A DNA stretch of 64,000 nucleotides from Hydra vulgaris (GCF_038396675.1 NC_088921.1:11531001-11595000); one strand, 5' to 3'; shown: positions 21,836-35,587, counted from the stretch's first letter. Numbers and translations: made by a program. Notes: generated from the sequence alone by a model not told the origin.

Positions 21836-22449
21836 ATCGTCTACTTAAATTATTTCGTCAAAGACTTGAAACTTATTACTATGATTTATTCATCGAATGT
21901 TTTTATGAAAGTCAATCATCGTTTACTGATAAAATAAAATTAATCACCGATGAACGAGAGTGGGAGATTTCGATTGGCGATGGAAAAACTTCTTACAAAA
22001 CTACTTGTGAAAATTATTTCGTGAATCATTACATTAAATCTGGAAGAAAGTTATTGAGGTTAAATGTTCGTAAAAATATTTTAAGTATTGAAGAAAAAAA
22101 TCTTTTAATTCAATGCTCAACAAATGTTCGAGATGTAAGCTTTTGGTGTCCAATTAATTTCAAAGGATGGAATCCGAAAGATAAGATTGAAGTGTTGTGG
22201 ATATGGATCCCAGGTGATTTAATAACTAAAGAAGATTTTAAAAAAGATTTTCTTCCGTGGATTAATCTTTGTGAAGAATTATATCTTGGACTTCACGACG
22301 GCATTAATTTCATTGAAGAGATTTATGAATGGATTCGTTGTTTGAATCTCAAGAAGTTGTCGATCAGCTATCGTGAAAAAAAATTTCATAACCTCGATGA
22401 ATTAAAATTCTTTATAACTCGGAAATATGTCTATTTTAACTTATCTTAA
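21836..22449 (+). CDS. NLR receptor, C-terminal exon
   Basis: Exon 2 of the NACHT gene. The acceptor tttattttttctttag ends at 21835. The two bases AT complete the codon begun at 6791, and the frame then reads 203 residues to TAA at 22447-22449 with no stop. It starts RLLKLFRQRLETYYYDLF and includes KITDERE-like charged sequence, a CPINFKGWNP segment and leucine-rich stretches (LWIWIPGDLI, LCEELYLGLHDG, CLNLKKLSI). These could be degenerate leucine-rich repeats, but I cannot align regular LRR units. From the 5372 Met the joined protein would be 677 residues. Composition and codon use match the first exon. Confidence 0.8.
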
Positions 22450-22483
22450 ATGTAATATCTTAAGTAAAATATAAACAATAATT

Positions 22484-22489
22484 AATAAA
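22484..22489 (+). promoter_or_regulatory. candidate polyadenylation signal of the NLR gene
   Basis: AATAAA 35 bases after the stop codon, with a second at 22593-22598. In DNA this AT-rich the hexamer is common by chance, so only position supports it. Confidence 0.4.
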
Positions 22490-24393
22490 TATTAAATGAA
22501 ATATTTTATGCATTATTTTATAATTAGAATATACGAATTAGCTTTTATAATATTTTAGTTGTATATTTTTAATATGTTTAAAATTTTTAGTTAATAAAAT
22601 ATAAATAATTTTATTTTAAAATATTAGTAATAGTAAAATCGACAATTATTTTATATATTGTTATTAATATTTTTATTATTGTTTTTATTATGATTATTAT
22701 GCAACATAATTATTTCTTTTAATTTTAATAAAAGTAGTATTGCAAAATACTACTATATAATGCTAAAAAGTTTTTATATTTTTTCAACAACTTTTAAAAT
22801 GAATGTTTAAAATTTAAGTTTAATTAACATTAATTATAATTTTTATTATATTGAATATAAGATATATAGTTATAAACAAATAAATAAAAAATAGAATTAT
22901 TTTCGTTATCTTTATTTATCAACTTAAATAACATAGAGGTAGAGTAAAATTTTTTTGAGGTTTTAAAAATTTTGAAAAAAAGAACGTTATGTGGAAATCT
23001 TTTGTTTAATATTTTATATTTAACATTTTTGTTGGATATGTTTAATATTTGTTTTTTAAATAAATCATTAAACATATTTTATTATATTGAAAAATTGAAT
23101 TATTTTAACTTTCGATTTACTAAATATATTTAGGTTCATGACAATTATTTTTAAATTTTAAGATTTTCGCTATTTGTTTCTTCAAACGGCTTTTGTTGTC
23201 AAGATAAAAATTCGAAAGTTTTGTAGAATTTTTCTTCGAGTTATTTTGTTTGGAAGTAAAAGTTTATTTAAGTAACAAATAACATTGTTCACTTAATTGT
23301 AAATTAATAAATAGGTATTAATTTTAAAATGGTAACATCTTCAGGAGCGGGTCTAGGCTGTAGCAAGTGAAGCAATTGCTAAAGTCAGCTAAGTATTTCT
23401 TTCCCTTTTTATTTGTTACATAAATTTCTTTTTTCATGCAAAAAAGAAAAATAATTGAACAAGAGGTTACAAGTAGTTAAAATGCTGTACTTCAAATATT
23501 TATTTAAAATTGTAGCTAAGCCAAGTTGACTACGCTACGGAAGTATTTCATTTGGAAAAAGAAATGCTTTATTATAAAACCTAAGTATTTAACGGGTTTC
23601 GTCTCACAAGCTCATCCTTTTTTGAATGAATGTCAAACATTTTGCAGCGCATCAGCTTAAATTGGACTGAAAGTTAAACAAAATGGCAAATCAGCTGTAG
23701 CAAAGGTCAGTTTGTCATGTTTTAAAACGACTTCACAAATACAGTCGTTGGATAACATTGAACAAAACCTGTAAATGTTTTCAAATATTTTTTTGTTTGG
23801 TAATTTCTTTGCCTGTTGCTTCAACCAACGAAAATATAATAAATTACTTTTTTTTTACAGAAGTTTTTACCATAGTTTAATAAAGAAGTTTTTACCATAG
23901 TTCAATAAATTTTATTTGCCAAAAATAATGTTTTTGTCCTATTCCAGTGACACCGTTAAAAGTGGTGATAGCATCGTGTGTTTTCAATTTAGAATATATT
24001 GTAAATATCAGATAAATTTTTTTGTATTTTATTGATTTACTTGTCAAATTTACTCAAAATAAAACAAACATAAACTCAAAATAGTATTAACTTAGATGTT
24101 TTTTGCTACAAAAGGGATATATAATACTTAGCTAAAATATAACCAAAACCAAGGTAAATTTTAAATATTTAATTTTAGTCAAAAATATTTTTCTTGCTGT
24201 CTGGGTAACATTGCAATAATACATAATAAATAATAGACATCTATTTATTGTAGTAGTCTATTTAAAATAACTATTGTAAACATACTTGGATATTTTAATA
24301 TTTATGACTATTTTGATAATTTTGGCCAATATGCTATTAATAATCACTATTATCTTTATTATATTATTATCTTTATATTTTTAGCATTCAAAA
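22490..24393. other. intergenic AT-rich DNA, no gene seen
   Basis: No recognisable coding sequence or inverted-repeat element. A short direct repeat (gaagtttttaccatagtt) occurs twice near 23863-23905. Confidence 0.6.
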
Positions 24394-24821
24394 ATGTCAC
24401 GAAAATATTTGAAAACTATTCCTGACATAAGAAAATATTGTACTAAATCCAATTACTTTAATTCTACTCTTCAAGAGGCATTAGCGAAAACTAAATTAGA
24501 AAAAACGTCGATTGATGAGGCTCCTAAGTTTTTTGAAAACACTGAAACCAGTGAGGCGCCATATTGCCTGTAGTATTGAAGAGGAATATTGTTTTAAAAA
24601 TCAGTTACTTCATTTAAGATTCAAAGGAATATCAATTGTATATGACTTTTTAAAAATTAGATATTAGCGGAAAAAACAATATATTAGTTTAAAGATTGCC
24701 AACCATGTTGAAAATAGTATAGATCATGGTTTTGCGATAAAAGAGTTTATTGTGACTCAACATAATGGACTTGTGACATATGAACAAGTCCAAGTTGATT
24801 TTGATTTTTCAAGTTAAAAGA
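24394..24821 (+). pseudogene. decayed short coding-like segment, unidentified
   Basis: An ATG at 24394 just after an acceptor-like tatatttttag opens a 59-codon frame (MSRKYLKTIPDIRKYC at its start) to TAG at 24571-24573. A +1 shift continues as IEEEYCFKNQLLHLRFKGI and, past another stop, KIANHVENSIDHGFAIKEF and VTYEQVQVDFDFSS. The character resembles a remnant of a transposon-encoded protein, but I do not recognise the family. The feature rests only on two or three runs of protein-like sequence in adjacent frames. Confidence 0.3.
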
Positions 24822-27405
24822 GATAATGATAATGTTAAAAAAATCTGTCTCAAAGCAGTGAACTTTTGACGTCAACTAAAACTAAAAACCAACGGCTTGT
24901 TAAAGGTTCATTTTATATCATCGGCCATGAAGAAACTCTGTTCCCTATCCATTTAAAAAATTAAAATTGCTGATAAATTGTTTCAAATGAGGTCTTCTCA
25001 ATTGATGAGAATGTGTATACAATAAATGATGACATGTTGGTTTCAGAGAGGGGACATTAATTTTATTTACATTCCAGATATTATAACTCTCAATTTTGGT
25101 AAACCTTAAACACTCTAATATTTTTTTTTTACTGTAAATATTTACGAGTAGAGAATTATATTATGTCTTTAAAATTTTTTCTTTCATAACCCTAAAATTT
25201 GATCAACAAGTTTATTTAGTGATTTGCATTATTTTATTGAATAAGTTGTATGTTTATTGTCAAAATATTTTAAATAGATATAATAGAATAGTTTTCAAAT
25301 ATTTAAAAATTATATAAAGTGATACAAAGAAATCTAAACAATTTTTAGAATATAAAGATTAAAATTAACGTTTAGTTTAAAAGTATTAAAAAATACCCTC
25401 AATGCAAGTGTAACTTTGAAAACTAGCAAATTAAAAAAATTGATAAAAGTCTAGAAAAAGGAGATCATCAGAACATTCTTTTTGCAAAAATATTTGTTAT
25501 CTGGTTTGTAAAAATTTTGTTCAGAGTTAAAACTAGCACAAAGCATTCAATGTTACCCGTAATGACTGTACCACCAATATTTTATTATTTATTTAACGTA
25601 TTTAGCTGCAATCTTTTTATTAACAAAAAGGTTTTAAGCATGACTAAGTCATCAATCGAGAACCTGTAGCAAAAATATAAATTCTATTAAATATCCACTC
25701 TCCTTTTATAAAACATTTTTCAATAAAGTGGATAGCAATTATTAAATGAAAACGATAATTTTTTAATTTTAAAATCTTAATTAAATAACACCGTTTGTTG
25801 GTTCGCTTCTACTTTTTCTTTATTTAGTCTATAATAAAAATGGTAAAATTTGTTTATATTTATGAAAAATGGTGAAATGTGTTTATTGCTGTTCTTCAAG
25901 ATATCATTGAAGAAGTCAAACGTTTTAAAAAATTTATAGATTTCTTAGAGTCAAAAAAGTTTTATTCTCTGTGACAAGGTCTATGTTACAAAAATTGTTA
26001 TTGTATCAAGGAGTAGCTGTTTTTGGAAAACCAATTATATGAATTCTTTTTCAAAAAATGTTTTAGATGTTAACTTGTAATACAAGTTGTAAGTTGATAT
26101 AGAATTATTGCTGAAAAAAAAAAAACTTCCATATGCTTAAATACCATTATGTATCAAATAACATCAAAAATCAAGAGTGCTGAAATTAAAAATTGCAGGT
26201 TGAACCTTAGATTGCGTATAGTCTATATCTTTATCTATATCTATATCTTTAAATTGTGTGCAGTCTATATGCATATCAGTTTGAAGATGTCCATTCTTGA
26301 AAAATATTTTGGGAAATCTTTTTTAATAAATAGGATAATCTCAATAAAGATCAGATTTTTAAAAAAAGTGTCACTAAAAATGTTATTCAAGCAAAAAAAA
26401 ATATTACATGTGCTTTTGGAAACTAGTAAAATATGGACCATAACTACCAATGCATGAAGACAAATTATTTTAAAAAAATTATTTAGTTATTTTATTTAAA
26501 ACTCAATTACCAGTGCCTTTCCAATTTTAATACACAATAGTAAATATGGACTTGTAATATCAAATAATACATTGCACATTCCAATAGATGAAAGGTATTT
26601 TATTTATGAAGAATTATTTTATTATTGATTAGTGAATTAGGTTTTGGTAACTCTGTAATAATAATTGATTTTTAAGTTTGAGAACTTTTACTTTTATATG
26701 TAGAATTATATTTTATATTTCTATTGTATTTCTGCATTAGCTTTTTCAAGTCTTTTATTTAATTGTTTATTGTTTTATAATAAAGAAAATAACATAAATT
26801 AATAAATTAAATAAATAACATATTTTATCTATTATATTAGGATAACATATTTTGAAACTATTCTTTTGGAAACTTTTAAGATGATGTGAAATAATAGGAG
26901 GAGTTTCTTGACAATTTAGATTGTTAACATAATCCAGTGTTGTTTTATATTATTTTCATTTTTATCTATCGAAAGTTGTTGGTTCTTTATTCTATTTAAA
27001 TCTAACTTACCACATTTTGCATTAACTTTTATGAATACTTCACTGAATTACTAAGACTGTGGGCTAACATAAGTTAATGAGTTGAAGTGTTAATTTTTTC
27101 TGAGCTCTAATTTTCATAAAAAATATATCGAAATATATAGAAATTAAGAAGATTTGACTAAATCAAAGTATTATTCTTTATTACTTTTTTTTAGTCCTTT
27201 TTTTTGTATTAACGTTGTTGTAACATAAATATGAAGTACAAAAGCACTTTATAGTGTTAATATCTTTGTAATACTAGTTATTTCAACAAAAAATATCCAA
27301 TATTCGTCTATTAAAGTTGTTTACAAAAGCTAAAACAACGAAAAGCGCCTTATAATTAATTAAAAAAAACCGCCATTTTGTTTATTTATCCCTATTAAAA
27401 AGTCA
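24822..27405. other. intergenic AT-rich DNA, no gene seen
   Basis: No supported gene. A small frame at 26149-26457 is low-complexity (Ile/Lys/Phe/Tyr-rich) and is not convincing as a protein. Confidence 0.6.
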
Positions 27406-27649
27406 TACACACTAAAAAAAAAAGGTAGAAATTTCTACCTTAGGGTAGGATATATGATATACCCTTAGTAAGGTATAATTTTCTACCTTTTTGGGTAGAA
27501 AATTGTATTAAAAACAATTATTTGTCATACAATTTTCTAACTTAAAGGTATAAATTTCTACCTTATAAGGTAGAAAATTATACCTTACTAAGGGTATATC
27601 ACATATCCTACCTTAACTAAAAATTTCTACCTTTATTTTTTAGTGTGTA
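27406..27649. mobile_element. 244-bp foldback MITE (near-complete palindrome)
   Basis: The outer ends tacacacta (27406-27414) and tagtgtgta (27641-27649) are perfect inverted repeats. The two arms remain complementary, with a few mismatches and small indels, for about 100 bp on each side of a short centre near 27525. Each arm itself contains small palindromes such as ggtagaaatttctacc. Taking TA as the duplicated target gives termini CACACTA...TAGTGTG flanked by TA, as in Tc1/mariner-derived MITEs. No ORF. Confidence 0.9.
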
Positions 27650-27986
27650 TACTAAAACTATATTGTAATACGCCTGAAGTTAGCTGTTTTTGGATTTTAA
27701 AAGCATTCCTAATTTATTTAAAGTAATATACTTTTATTGAAAAACTTTAGTTAACTTTAGTTCTATTTTTTATTTGATTTGAAACCTGTTTCTTTTTTTC
27801 ATTATTTGATAAAAAGTTAATTGTAATGAATTAAGTTTATTATTAAAACAATTTTTTTTTTAAATAATAAACTTACTTGATTATTTTTTTCATTATTTGA
27901 CAAAACGTTTATGTAATAAATCAAGTTTATTATTAAAATATGAAAATTTTATAAATTGTTTTTATAAATTTATTGAATTGTTACAT

Positions 27987-27989
<3 letters not shown>

Positions 27990-28073
<84 letters not shown>
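27990..28073. repeat. (TA)n microsatellite abutting a MITE
   Basis: TA repeats with a TACA interruption, ending directly at the aggggcgcca terminus of the next element. Confidence 0.96.
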
Positions 28074-28074
<1 letters not shown>

Positions 28075-28076
<2 letters not shown>

Positions 28077-28285
28077 GGGCGCCATAAACATTTTTTGGTC
28101 TTTAAGATAGCTAACTTCCAGACATGGAGCAAATTCCAAACATTCATATGTTTATACCTATGTCAAGGATGCTTTGCAAAAAATTGCGATGATTGGATAA
28201 ATTTTAAGTTTCATAGTATAATCTCTCAGCGTTCAAAAATTATGACAATATAATCTCAAAGACCAAATATGCTTTTGGCGCCCCT
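28075..28285. mobile_element. 211-bp MITE with GC-rich TIR aggggcgcca
   Basis: aggggcgcca (28075-28084) and tggcgcccct (28276-28285) are perfect 10-bp inverted repeats. Complementarity continues inward through tttggtctttaaga versus tctcaaagaccaaa, giving about 33 bp of imperfect TIR. The interior has no ORF. GC-rich ends of this type and size suggest a hAT-like MITE, but no clear 8-bp duplication is seen because the left flank is (TA)n. Confidence 0.78.
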
Positions 28286-29192
28286 TATGTAAATAATTGA
28301 GGTTGATATATTTTACTATTTTGTTAAAAAATATTCTTTATATTCAATCACCCTTGTTTAACTCCTGTATAACATATAGCAAAAATTTTTTTAATAAAAT
28401 GATTATTCTAGAATTCTACTGGTAAAAAAATTCAAGAACCGAAAAATATCGAAACAAAGTTGTGAGACAAAAAACGATTTAATTTCTGTCAAAAAAGTGA
28501 AGTTAAATCTTGAAGAGATTAGCAAAATCTAAATGTAGTGAGTAATGGTTGCCAAAAATCTCTAGTTCAATCTATAAATGATCTATGATATGACCTACTA
28601 CACGTTGATAATTTACCTAATATGACCTACAACACGTAGAAAATTCTTTTTACTTTACAATATTCATATTAGTATATCTCATGTTGCATTTTTACAAAAG
28701 TATTATTTTTGAAGTTTAAGTTTTTTTTCAAATAAGTTATTATTAAACAAAGCTTTCAAATCAATTAAAATATTTACTATCACATGAGACATTCTTAATT
28801 ACATAAAATGCATTATATTTTGTTTAGTAAACATTATAAAATGTCTACTAAAAGAAGTTTGCAAAGCAAAAATGTCGGCTAAATGTCGGTTTATTTTGTA
28901 AAATTACTTCAAAAAATGACGGTAAGAAGTCCAACCCGCATAGAATTTCAATAATTGGCGGCGCCTCTGATCTATAACAATGTTTTAAACGTCCATCTAT
29001 TTATACGTCCTTGGTAGACCATATCGTACAGTCAGCATACCTCGACTTTAAGTACTGTCGGCGAATGTGAAAAACGTGGACCTTTTTTTTTTACGTCGGA
29101 AAAATATTTATGGCATTTTTTGCTACAGTCAATAAAAATCCTGGATCCGCCCCAGATCTCAGAAAAGTTTCTTCTGTAATAAAGCAGAGCCA
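28286..29192. other. intergenic, no gene seen
   Basis: AT-rich DNA. Near 28955-28970 and 29140-29160 are GC-richer scraps (ggcggcgcctctg and ggatccgccccag) that look like ends of other repeats, without a partner in the window. Confidence 0.5.
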
Positions 29193-29589
29193 GTGATAAA
29201 AGTGATTGTAAATGAATTGCAAAAACTTCATGACAAAGGATTTGATATTTTTATGGAAGGCAAAAAAACTAACTTTAGATGTTTGCTAACCCAAACTGTT
29301 GAAGACAATTTAGGTCTGCACTCTTTACTAGGATATATGGAAAATTTCAGTACTGTTTCATTTCCAAGTGACATGTGTATGATATCAAAAGTTGACATCC
29401 AGGATGTTTTTAAAGAAGACAAACACACTCTAAGAACCGATATTTTATACAACTCTCAAGTTCACCAAATGCAAAGTGGGGAAATTTCTAATAAGAATTG
29501 TGGAATTAAACGATTTAGTTGTTTAACTGAATTGGCTTATTATCATCCTGTTGCAAATGATTCTTTATTAAGTGTTATATGGTATAATG
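29193..29589 (+). pseudogene. fragment of a DNA-transposon protein, interrupted by a SINE
   Basis: An open frame of about 130 codons. It carries VNELQKLHDKGFDIF, then TVEDNLGLHSLLGYMENFS, LRTDILYNSQVHQMQ and IKRFSCLTELAYYHPVAND. This order (D/E-NLGLH, GF/GY..NF, LRT, Y, then F/Y-H-V/P) is that of a transposase-like family common in cnidarian repeats, whose usual next motif is MHD(L/M)(L/M)EG. The frame ends in a SINE at 29590. On the far side, 29827 onward reads YDDMMEI, consistent with that motif split by the insertion. I cannot name the superfamily. The N- and C-terminal parts are missing. Confidence 0.6.
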
Positions 29590-29826
29590 CGGTAGTGGTG
29601 TAGTGGTAAAGCGCTCGCTTCATAAGCGAGAGGTTCCGAGTTCGATCCCCACCACGTCCCTGGTTGTACTGCGCTTAACTTGCTACTCCGCGCAGTAACC
29701 TTGTTCATCAAGGATCGTGTTTCAGAGTTATAGAGTTGAGAGAGGGTAGTAACCACTATTAAGTAGCCTCCTCATCTGTAGTGGCCTTTTCGGCTTTCTC
29801 GGAATATAACAAAAAAACAAAAAAAA
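29590..29826 (+). mobile_element. tRNA-derived SINE (tRNA-Met-like head)
   Basis: The head has an A box (tggtgtagtgg near 29596) and a B box gttcgatcc (29640-29648). It also has an anticodon-arm-like stem ctcgc/gcgag enclosing a ttcataa loop, which gives a CAT anticodon. The T-stem does not pair properly, so this is not a functional tRNA but an internal RNA polymerase III promoter of a SINE. A non-tRNA body of about 130 bp follows, and the end is an A-rich tail interrupted by C (29811-29826). Flanks ttatatggtataatg / ttttatatgatgatat may be an imperfect target duplication. Confidence 0.85.
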
Positions 29827-30854
<1,028 letters not shown>

Positions 30855-32289
30855 TTCTTTTTACTTTATTTACAACACCATTTGATATACAACAAACCCT
30901 TGCAAAGCTTACAATAATTCAGTTAAAATTCAATCTGAGTTATTGAAACGTAATAAATTTAACATCAATAGAAAAGTAAAGCTGTCATCATTTACAATGT
31001 AAAGGGTGTTGTCACAATATGTTGAAAGTAAAATTAAGTTACTAATAAAATCACGTTCAACAATGATAAATATTCTTACTGTAGTAAGAATTAGTACTAT
31101 TTAACAAATTTGAACAAATAAATATAAATAGTGAAAAAACAATGAACAAATTAGAACTTGAACTTGAACTAAATCTTGAATTTGAATTAATTGGTACTAA
31201 TTTGTTCAAGCATAACCTTAAAAAATAAGTTTATATAATAAATTTTATGTATAACTAGTTATACATATAGTTAACTATCAGGAGTTATATGTATAACTGC
31301 ATGCATTTTAAAGTATTTTATTTAATTTATATATTACTTTAGATCATATTACTTTGAATACTGGACCCAGAGACTTTATTCCCAATTACTCTGAGGTACT
31401 CCAGATTAAAAATTGAAAAGTTTCTGTAAATATCTTGTTTTTGATCCTCAATGTACTTCGTAAGTCCCTTAAGTTTTATGAACCTTATTATATATAAAGT
31501 TAAAAGTTTTGGAGCCTAAAAAAGTTACAGAAACCACCCTATCTCCCCCCTATTTTAATATTTTTTTTAATAAAGAAAATTTGACTTTCAAACCAGCATT
31601 TCTTTGTGGGATACTGCAGTGTCCCATGCAAGCATGCTTAGTTTTTGACAACATTTGAACTTGCATCAGTCAATTGTTTGCAGATAATATACTCAAGAAC
31701 TATATTCAAATATCATATGAACATGTAAGAGAATGTTCATATGATATTTGAACATCACAAATTTAATAATATTGTTGTGATATGTTATATAAATAATACC
31801 ATAATAGATTATGATATGAAAATTAGATAGGATATAAAGACAATGATCTAAGAATAAATTTACTTATAGAAATTTAGATGTTTGTTTATTAGTTTCAGAA
31901 TATTATATTATGTGTGACCGCGGCTTTCTATAATAACAGGCCTTGACATCGCGCAACAAAGTTGTTAAACTGAAGGCCAATTCCTAATACTGTGTTTACA
32001 TTTTCATCTTTTAACATTAGACGAAAGTTTGTGTTTGCGCTTTTTTAATAAATCTTTAAAATTTGATTAGTTTATAAAGTAGATAGCGCTACTTCAAGAC
32101 GATAACGTTGTAAGGTTCAAGGCGTTAACATTGTAAGGTAATAACATTTTCAAACTAACGATAATAATTAAAATGTCTTAAAAATGCCTTTAAAATGCTG
32201 AGTATCTCTTATACAATTTATACAACTACAGCTACAATATCAATTACAACTACAACAAAATTATCAATACTCAACCACAACAAAAGTAT
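30855..32289. other. intergenic with two perfect palindromic repeats
   Basis: The region contains a 22-bp perfect palindrome centred on aactagtt (31246-31267) and a hairpin with perfect 20-bp arms ttcaaatatcatatgaacat (31705-31724) and its complement (31733-31752) around an 8-nt loop. No gene is seen. The 5' end of the P-like element to the right probably lies between 31900 and 32290. Confidence 0.7.
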
Positions 32290-34655
32290 CAATTTATAAA
32301 TTCCCGAAGAATCTAGAGGAGAGAAAAAGATGTAGTGAAGCTATCCCAAGAACTGGTTTTATTGTTGCAGACTATACAGCAGTATGTCAACTGCATTGGC
32401 CAAATGAAGCACCTTTTGAAAGCAAATATGGAAGCGACGACCTTTAAACCCACCATCTGTTATTAAAAATATTCTGCCTAGTTGTTTAGCCACACCAGCA
32501 AGTTAGAAAAACTGTAACTTCAAGCAGTTTTCAAAGCATTTTACCAGATGAGTTAATTGATTTTCTAAAAGAGGATGAACTTATATTTGACGATATTCAA
32601 TCTTTGTTAAGTGATAATAACGATGTTATTGTTTTCCAGCTTAATAAAAAAAGTTTACACATACAATCAAAAATGTACAAACTTGGTGTTCCATTAATTA
32701 TTTTAGTAATTTTCAATGATTATTCATTTGTAGCTAACCATAATGGCACAACTTGTAATATTTCATCTTTAGCTGTAAACAAATTAAAGTTAATAAAAAC
32801 AAAATCAGCTTTATTTGAAGCAGTTAGATTTTTAAAAAATAAAGAAAGTTCGCTTCTGTCAAATATTCTATTCGAACACCTTAATGCTATGAGAAAAGTT
32901 AATGTTGGTGAAGTTTTATATACTTCAAATATTATATGTAGAGCATATGAGTATTTTGCTATGCGACGAAGTTTAGATGATTGTTTGTGTATTGACTACA
33001 AGTTGCCAAGTATAAGGACTTTAACACGATTGACTTCAAAAATAAGCTCAATGGAGGACCTAAGTTTCATTAATAGTATTTTTATGAACTTAAATCCATT
33101 AAAAAGAACTTCCATATTACTAATTGATAAGGTCTATGTCAAAGCTTCATTACTTTACCAAAGAGGTGCTTTGTTTGGTCAAGCAGTAAACTACCCTGAA
33201 AAGTTAGCTAAAACAATTTTATCATTTATGATTAAATATCTTTTTGGAGGTCCAGAATTTATATGCAGAGCTCAACCTGTTGCAAATCTTTCCTCTGAAT
33301 TTCAGTTTGCTCAATGTCAACAAATTGTTGATACGATAAATAATATTGAAAATAGTAAGACACTGGTAATAATTACTGATGGTAACCGTGTAAATCAAAG
33401 ATTTTTTGGAATGTTTAAAACAGTTGATAGTAAATCATGGTTAACAACATCAGGTATATATTTGTTGTATGATTATGTGCATCTCTTAAAATCTATACAA
33501 AACAATTGGTTGACAAAAAAGACTGGCGAACTTCAATTTTTGAACAATAAAGAACTGGCTTTGGCTAAGTGGAGTGATTTAGAAACTTTATATAAAACTG
33601 AGTGTAATAGTCTTTTTAAACTCTCTAAACTTACAGATAAATCAGTTTATCCAAAACCAATAGAGAGACAATCTGTAAAGTTTTGTTTGTCTGTTTTTTG
33701 TGAAGAAACAGTAGCTGCATTAAGAACGCATCCAGAGATTGAAAATATAGCATTTGAAGGCACTGCTGTATTTATTGAAAAAATATTTTTTTTTCGAATG
33801 TTGTTAATGTCAAAGCACCTGGTGCTGGCATTCGGTTTAGAAATGAATTATGCGGAGAAATCCACTCAGTTGGTGATCAACAGTTACAACTGCTACGAGA
33901 TATTGCTGAACTGTCAAATTTTATGAAACCTACAGGTAAGTGTGAAAAAGAGCTTACGCTAGATATTAGCAATGCAATAGTGCATTCATTTTAAGGCTTT
34001 ATTGATCTCGTAGAAACTTTGTTGAGTAATGGAGCAGAGTATGTCTTATTAGGTTGGTTTTCAACAGATCCACTTGAAAAAGCTTCTAAGCTTCGACAGG
34101 GATCTGGAGGTACTTACTTTATAAACGCTAAATCTGTAATTGAAAAAATTAATATTCAACATACTAAATTGATATTACAACTTGACATTCCTGTTGATGG
34201 TATCGATGGTCATACTTGTGACATATGTTTTAGAGATATTTCTACTGATGAAAAAGAACTTCTGGATAATATACATGATCTTGAAAGCTCAGTTAATAAA
34301 TCTACATTAGTGGCTATAGTTTACAAAGCTGGCTATGTGCAAAAAAGCGAAATAAAAATTTATGATGGTTCTACCAATTATTATTATAAATATGGAAGTT
34401 ATCTGTATAGCCTCTGTATAACAGAGGCGGAATTGAAATTCCTTCTGATACTCTTTTCTAATGGTCAATATTTTGCTTTTTTTTTTTCAAGGTGCTACTG
34501 ACCCTTTATGCAGAACAATTTGTGTTACTCAGTTTCAGTTCATTGCTGCTAAGTATAAATTTAAAATCACAAAAAAACAATGCAGAGTATATTCTAATAT
34601 TCTGCTAAAGAATTACTCACTAATTACCACTCCCAAAATACTAAAGCTATCATAA
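32290..34655 (+). pseudogene. P-element-like transposase with partial THAP domain (copy P1)
   Basis: Transposase of the P-element superfamily (related to THAP9). The N-terminal THAP half is visible as FPKNLEERKRCSEAIP and VCQLHWP (about 32296-32405) and then breaks by frameshift. The linker PPSVIKNILPSC and the long core frame (about 32520-33926) follow. The core carries LLIDKVYVKASLLYQRG (catalytic-type Asp), GQAVNYPEKLAKTIL, FGGPEFICRAQPV, LVIITDGNRVNQRFF and LLYDYVHLLKSIQNNW, then the VKFCLSVFCEETVAAL segment. A frameshift occurs in the T-run at about 33787-33796; the second frame reads NVVNVKAPGAGIRFRNE and SNFMKPTGKCEK to an in-frame TAA near 33993. Then comes VLLGWFSTDPLEKASKLRQG and a Cys-rich HTCDICF region. 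It is clearly dead but easily readable. Its family differs from the P-like copies at 45.4 and 51.9 kb. Confidence 0.88.
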
Positions 34656-34767
34656 TTTATGTGAAAATTAGTTTTGTAATTTATTATGCTATTTACTTGT
34701 TATGTTTTTTATTTTCTCTTTAGTCTATATGTCTCTCTATTTGTTTTTTTTTTTATATTTTTACCGT

Positions 34768-35035
<268 letters not shown>

Positions 35036-35265
35036 TTTTTAGAAAATGTTTGAAGAAAGTTAGAAGATACTAAAAACCTTGGTATTATGCAAGCCGAAGC
35101 GATTTAATTAATTCAATCGACAAAAAACGGCGTGTAAATCGCAAAGGAAAAAATAATATTTTTAATATTCATTTTGGATGTATTGATTAATAGCATTTAT
35201 TTTAAAATAAATTCATTTTGCAACACGTTTTTTAATTTTATAAAATTTCGTCATAATAGTTTAAG

Positions 35266-35577
35266 GTAAATCCCACATAGGTTATAGGTGGAAAACATCA
35301 CATGTAAAAGATCAAAAATGCTGCACATTTTGAATACCAAATAAGATAAAGTAGCAAATACCAGATTAAGTTAAGCCTCTCTGAAAGCTTCGATGATTAA
35401 TTTTAAATTACTATTTAAGTAATTTTTAAATTAAAAGATTTTCAAAAAATAACATAGAAGCATTCGGACTTTCATTTGTCTAGTATTGACTACTTTTATA
35501 CCATTTGGATTAAAATATGTGGCATTTAAGATCTATAACATGTAGTATTTTCCACCTATATCCTATGTAGGATTTAC
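35266..35577. mobile_element. MITE-like segment with about 41-bp inverted ends
   Basis: ggtaaatcccacataggtta and the following 20 bases (to about 35308) recur as an inverted copy at about 35537-35577, with a few mismatches (for example ttttccacctat matched to ataggtggaaaa). The interior is AT-rich and non-coding. The right end runs directly into the 97-bp tandem repeats, which share the ggatttacc motif. Confidence 0.65.
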
Positions 35578-35587
35578 CACATAAAAC

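Noticed and set aside
22830..23075. 81-codon minus-strand frame downstream of the NLR
   Set aside because: Asn/Lys/Phe/Ile-rich, with no motif or conservation evidence; a chance frame.
26149..26457. 102-codon frame as a small gene
   Set aside because: Low-complexity composition, no motif, and of a length expected by chance in this AT-rich DNA.
29590..29661. A functional tRNA-Met gene
   Set aside because: The anticodon stem and B box are good, but the T-stem does not pair and the sequence continues into a SINE body with an A-rich tail.
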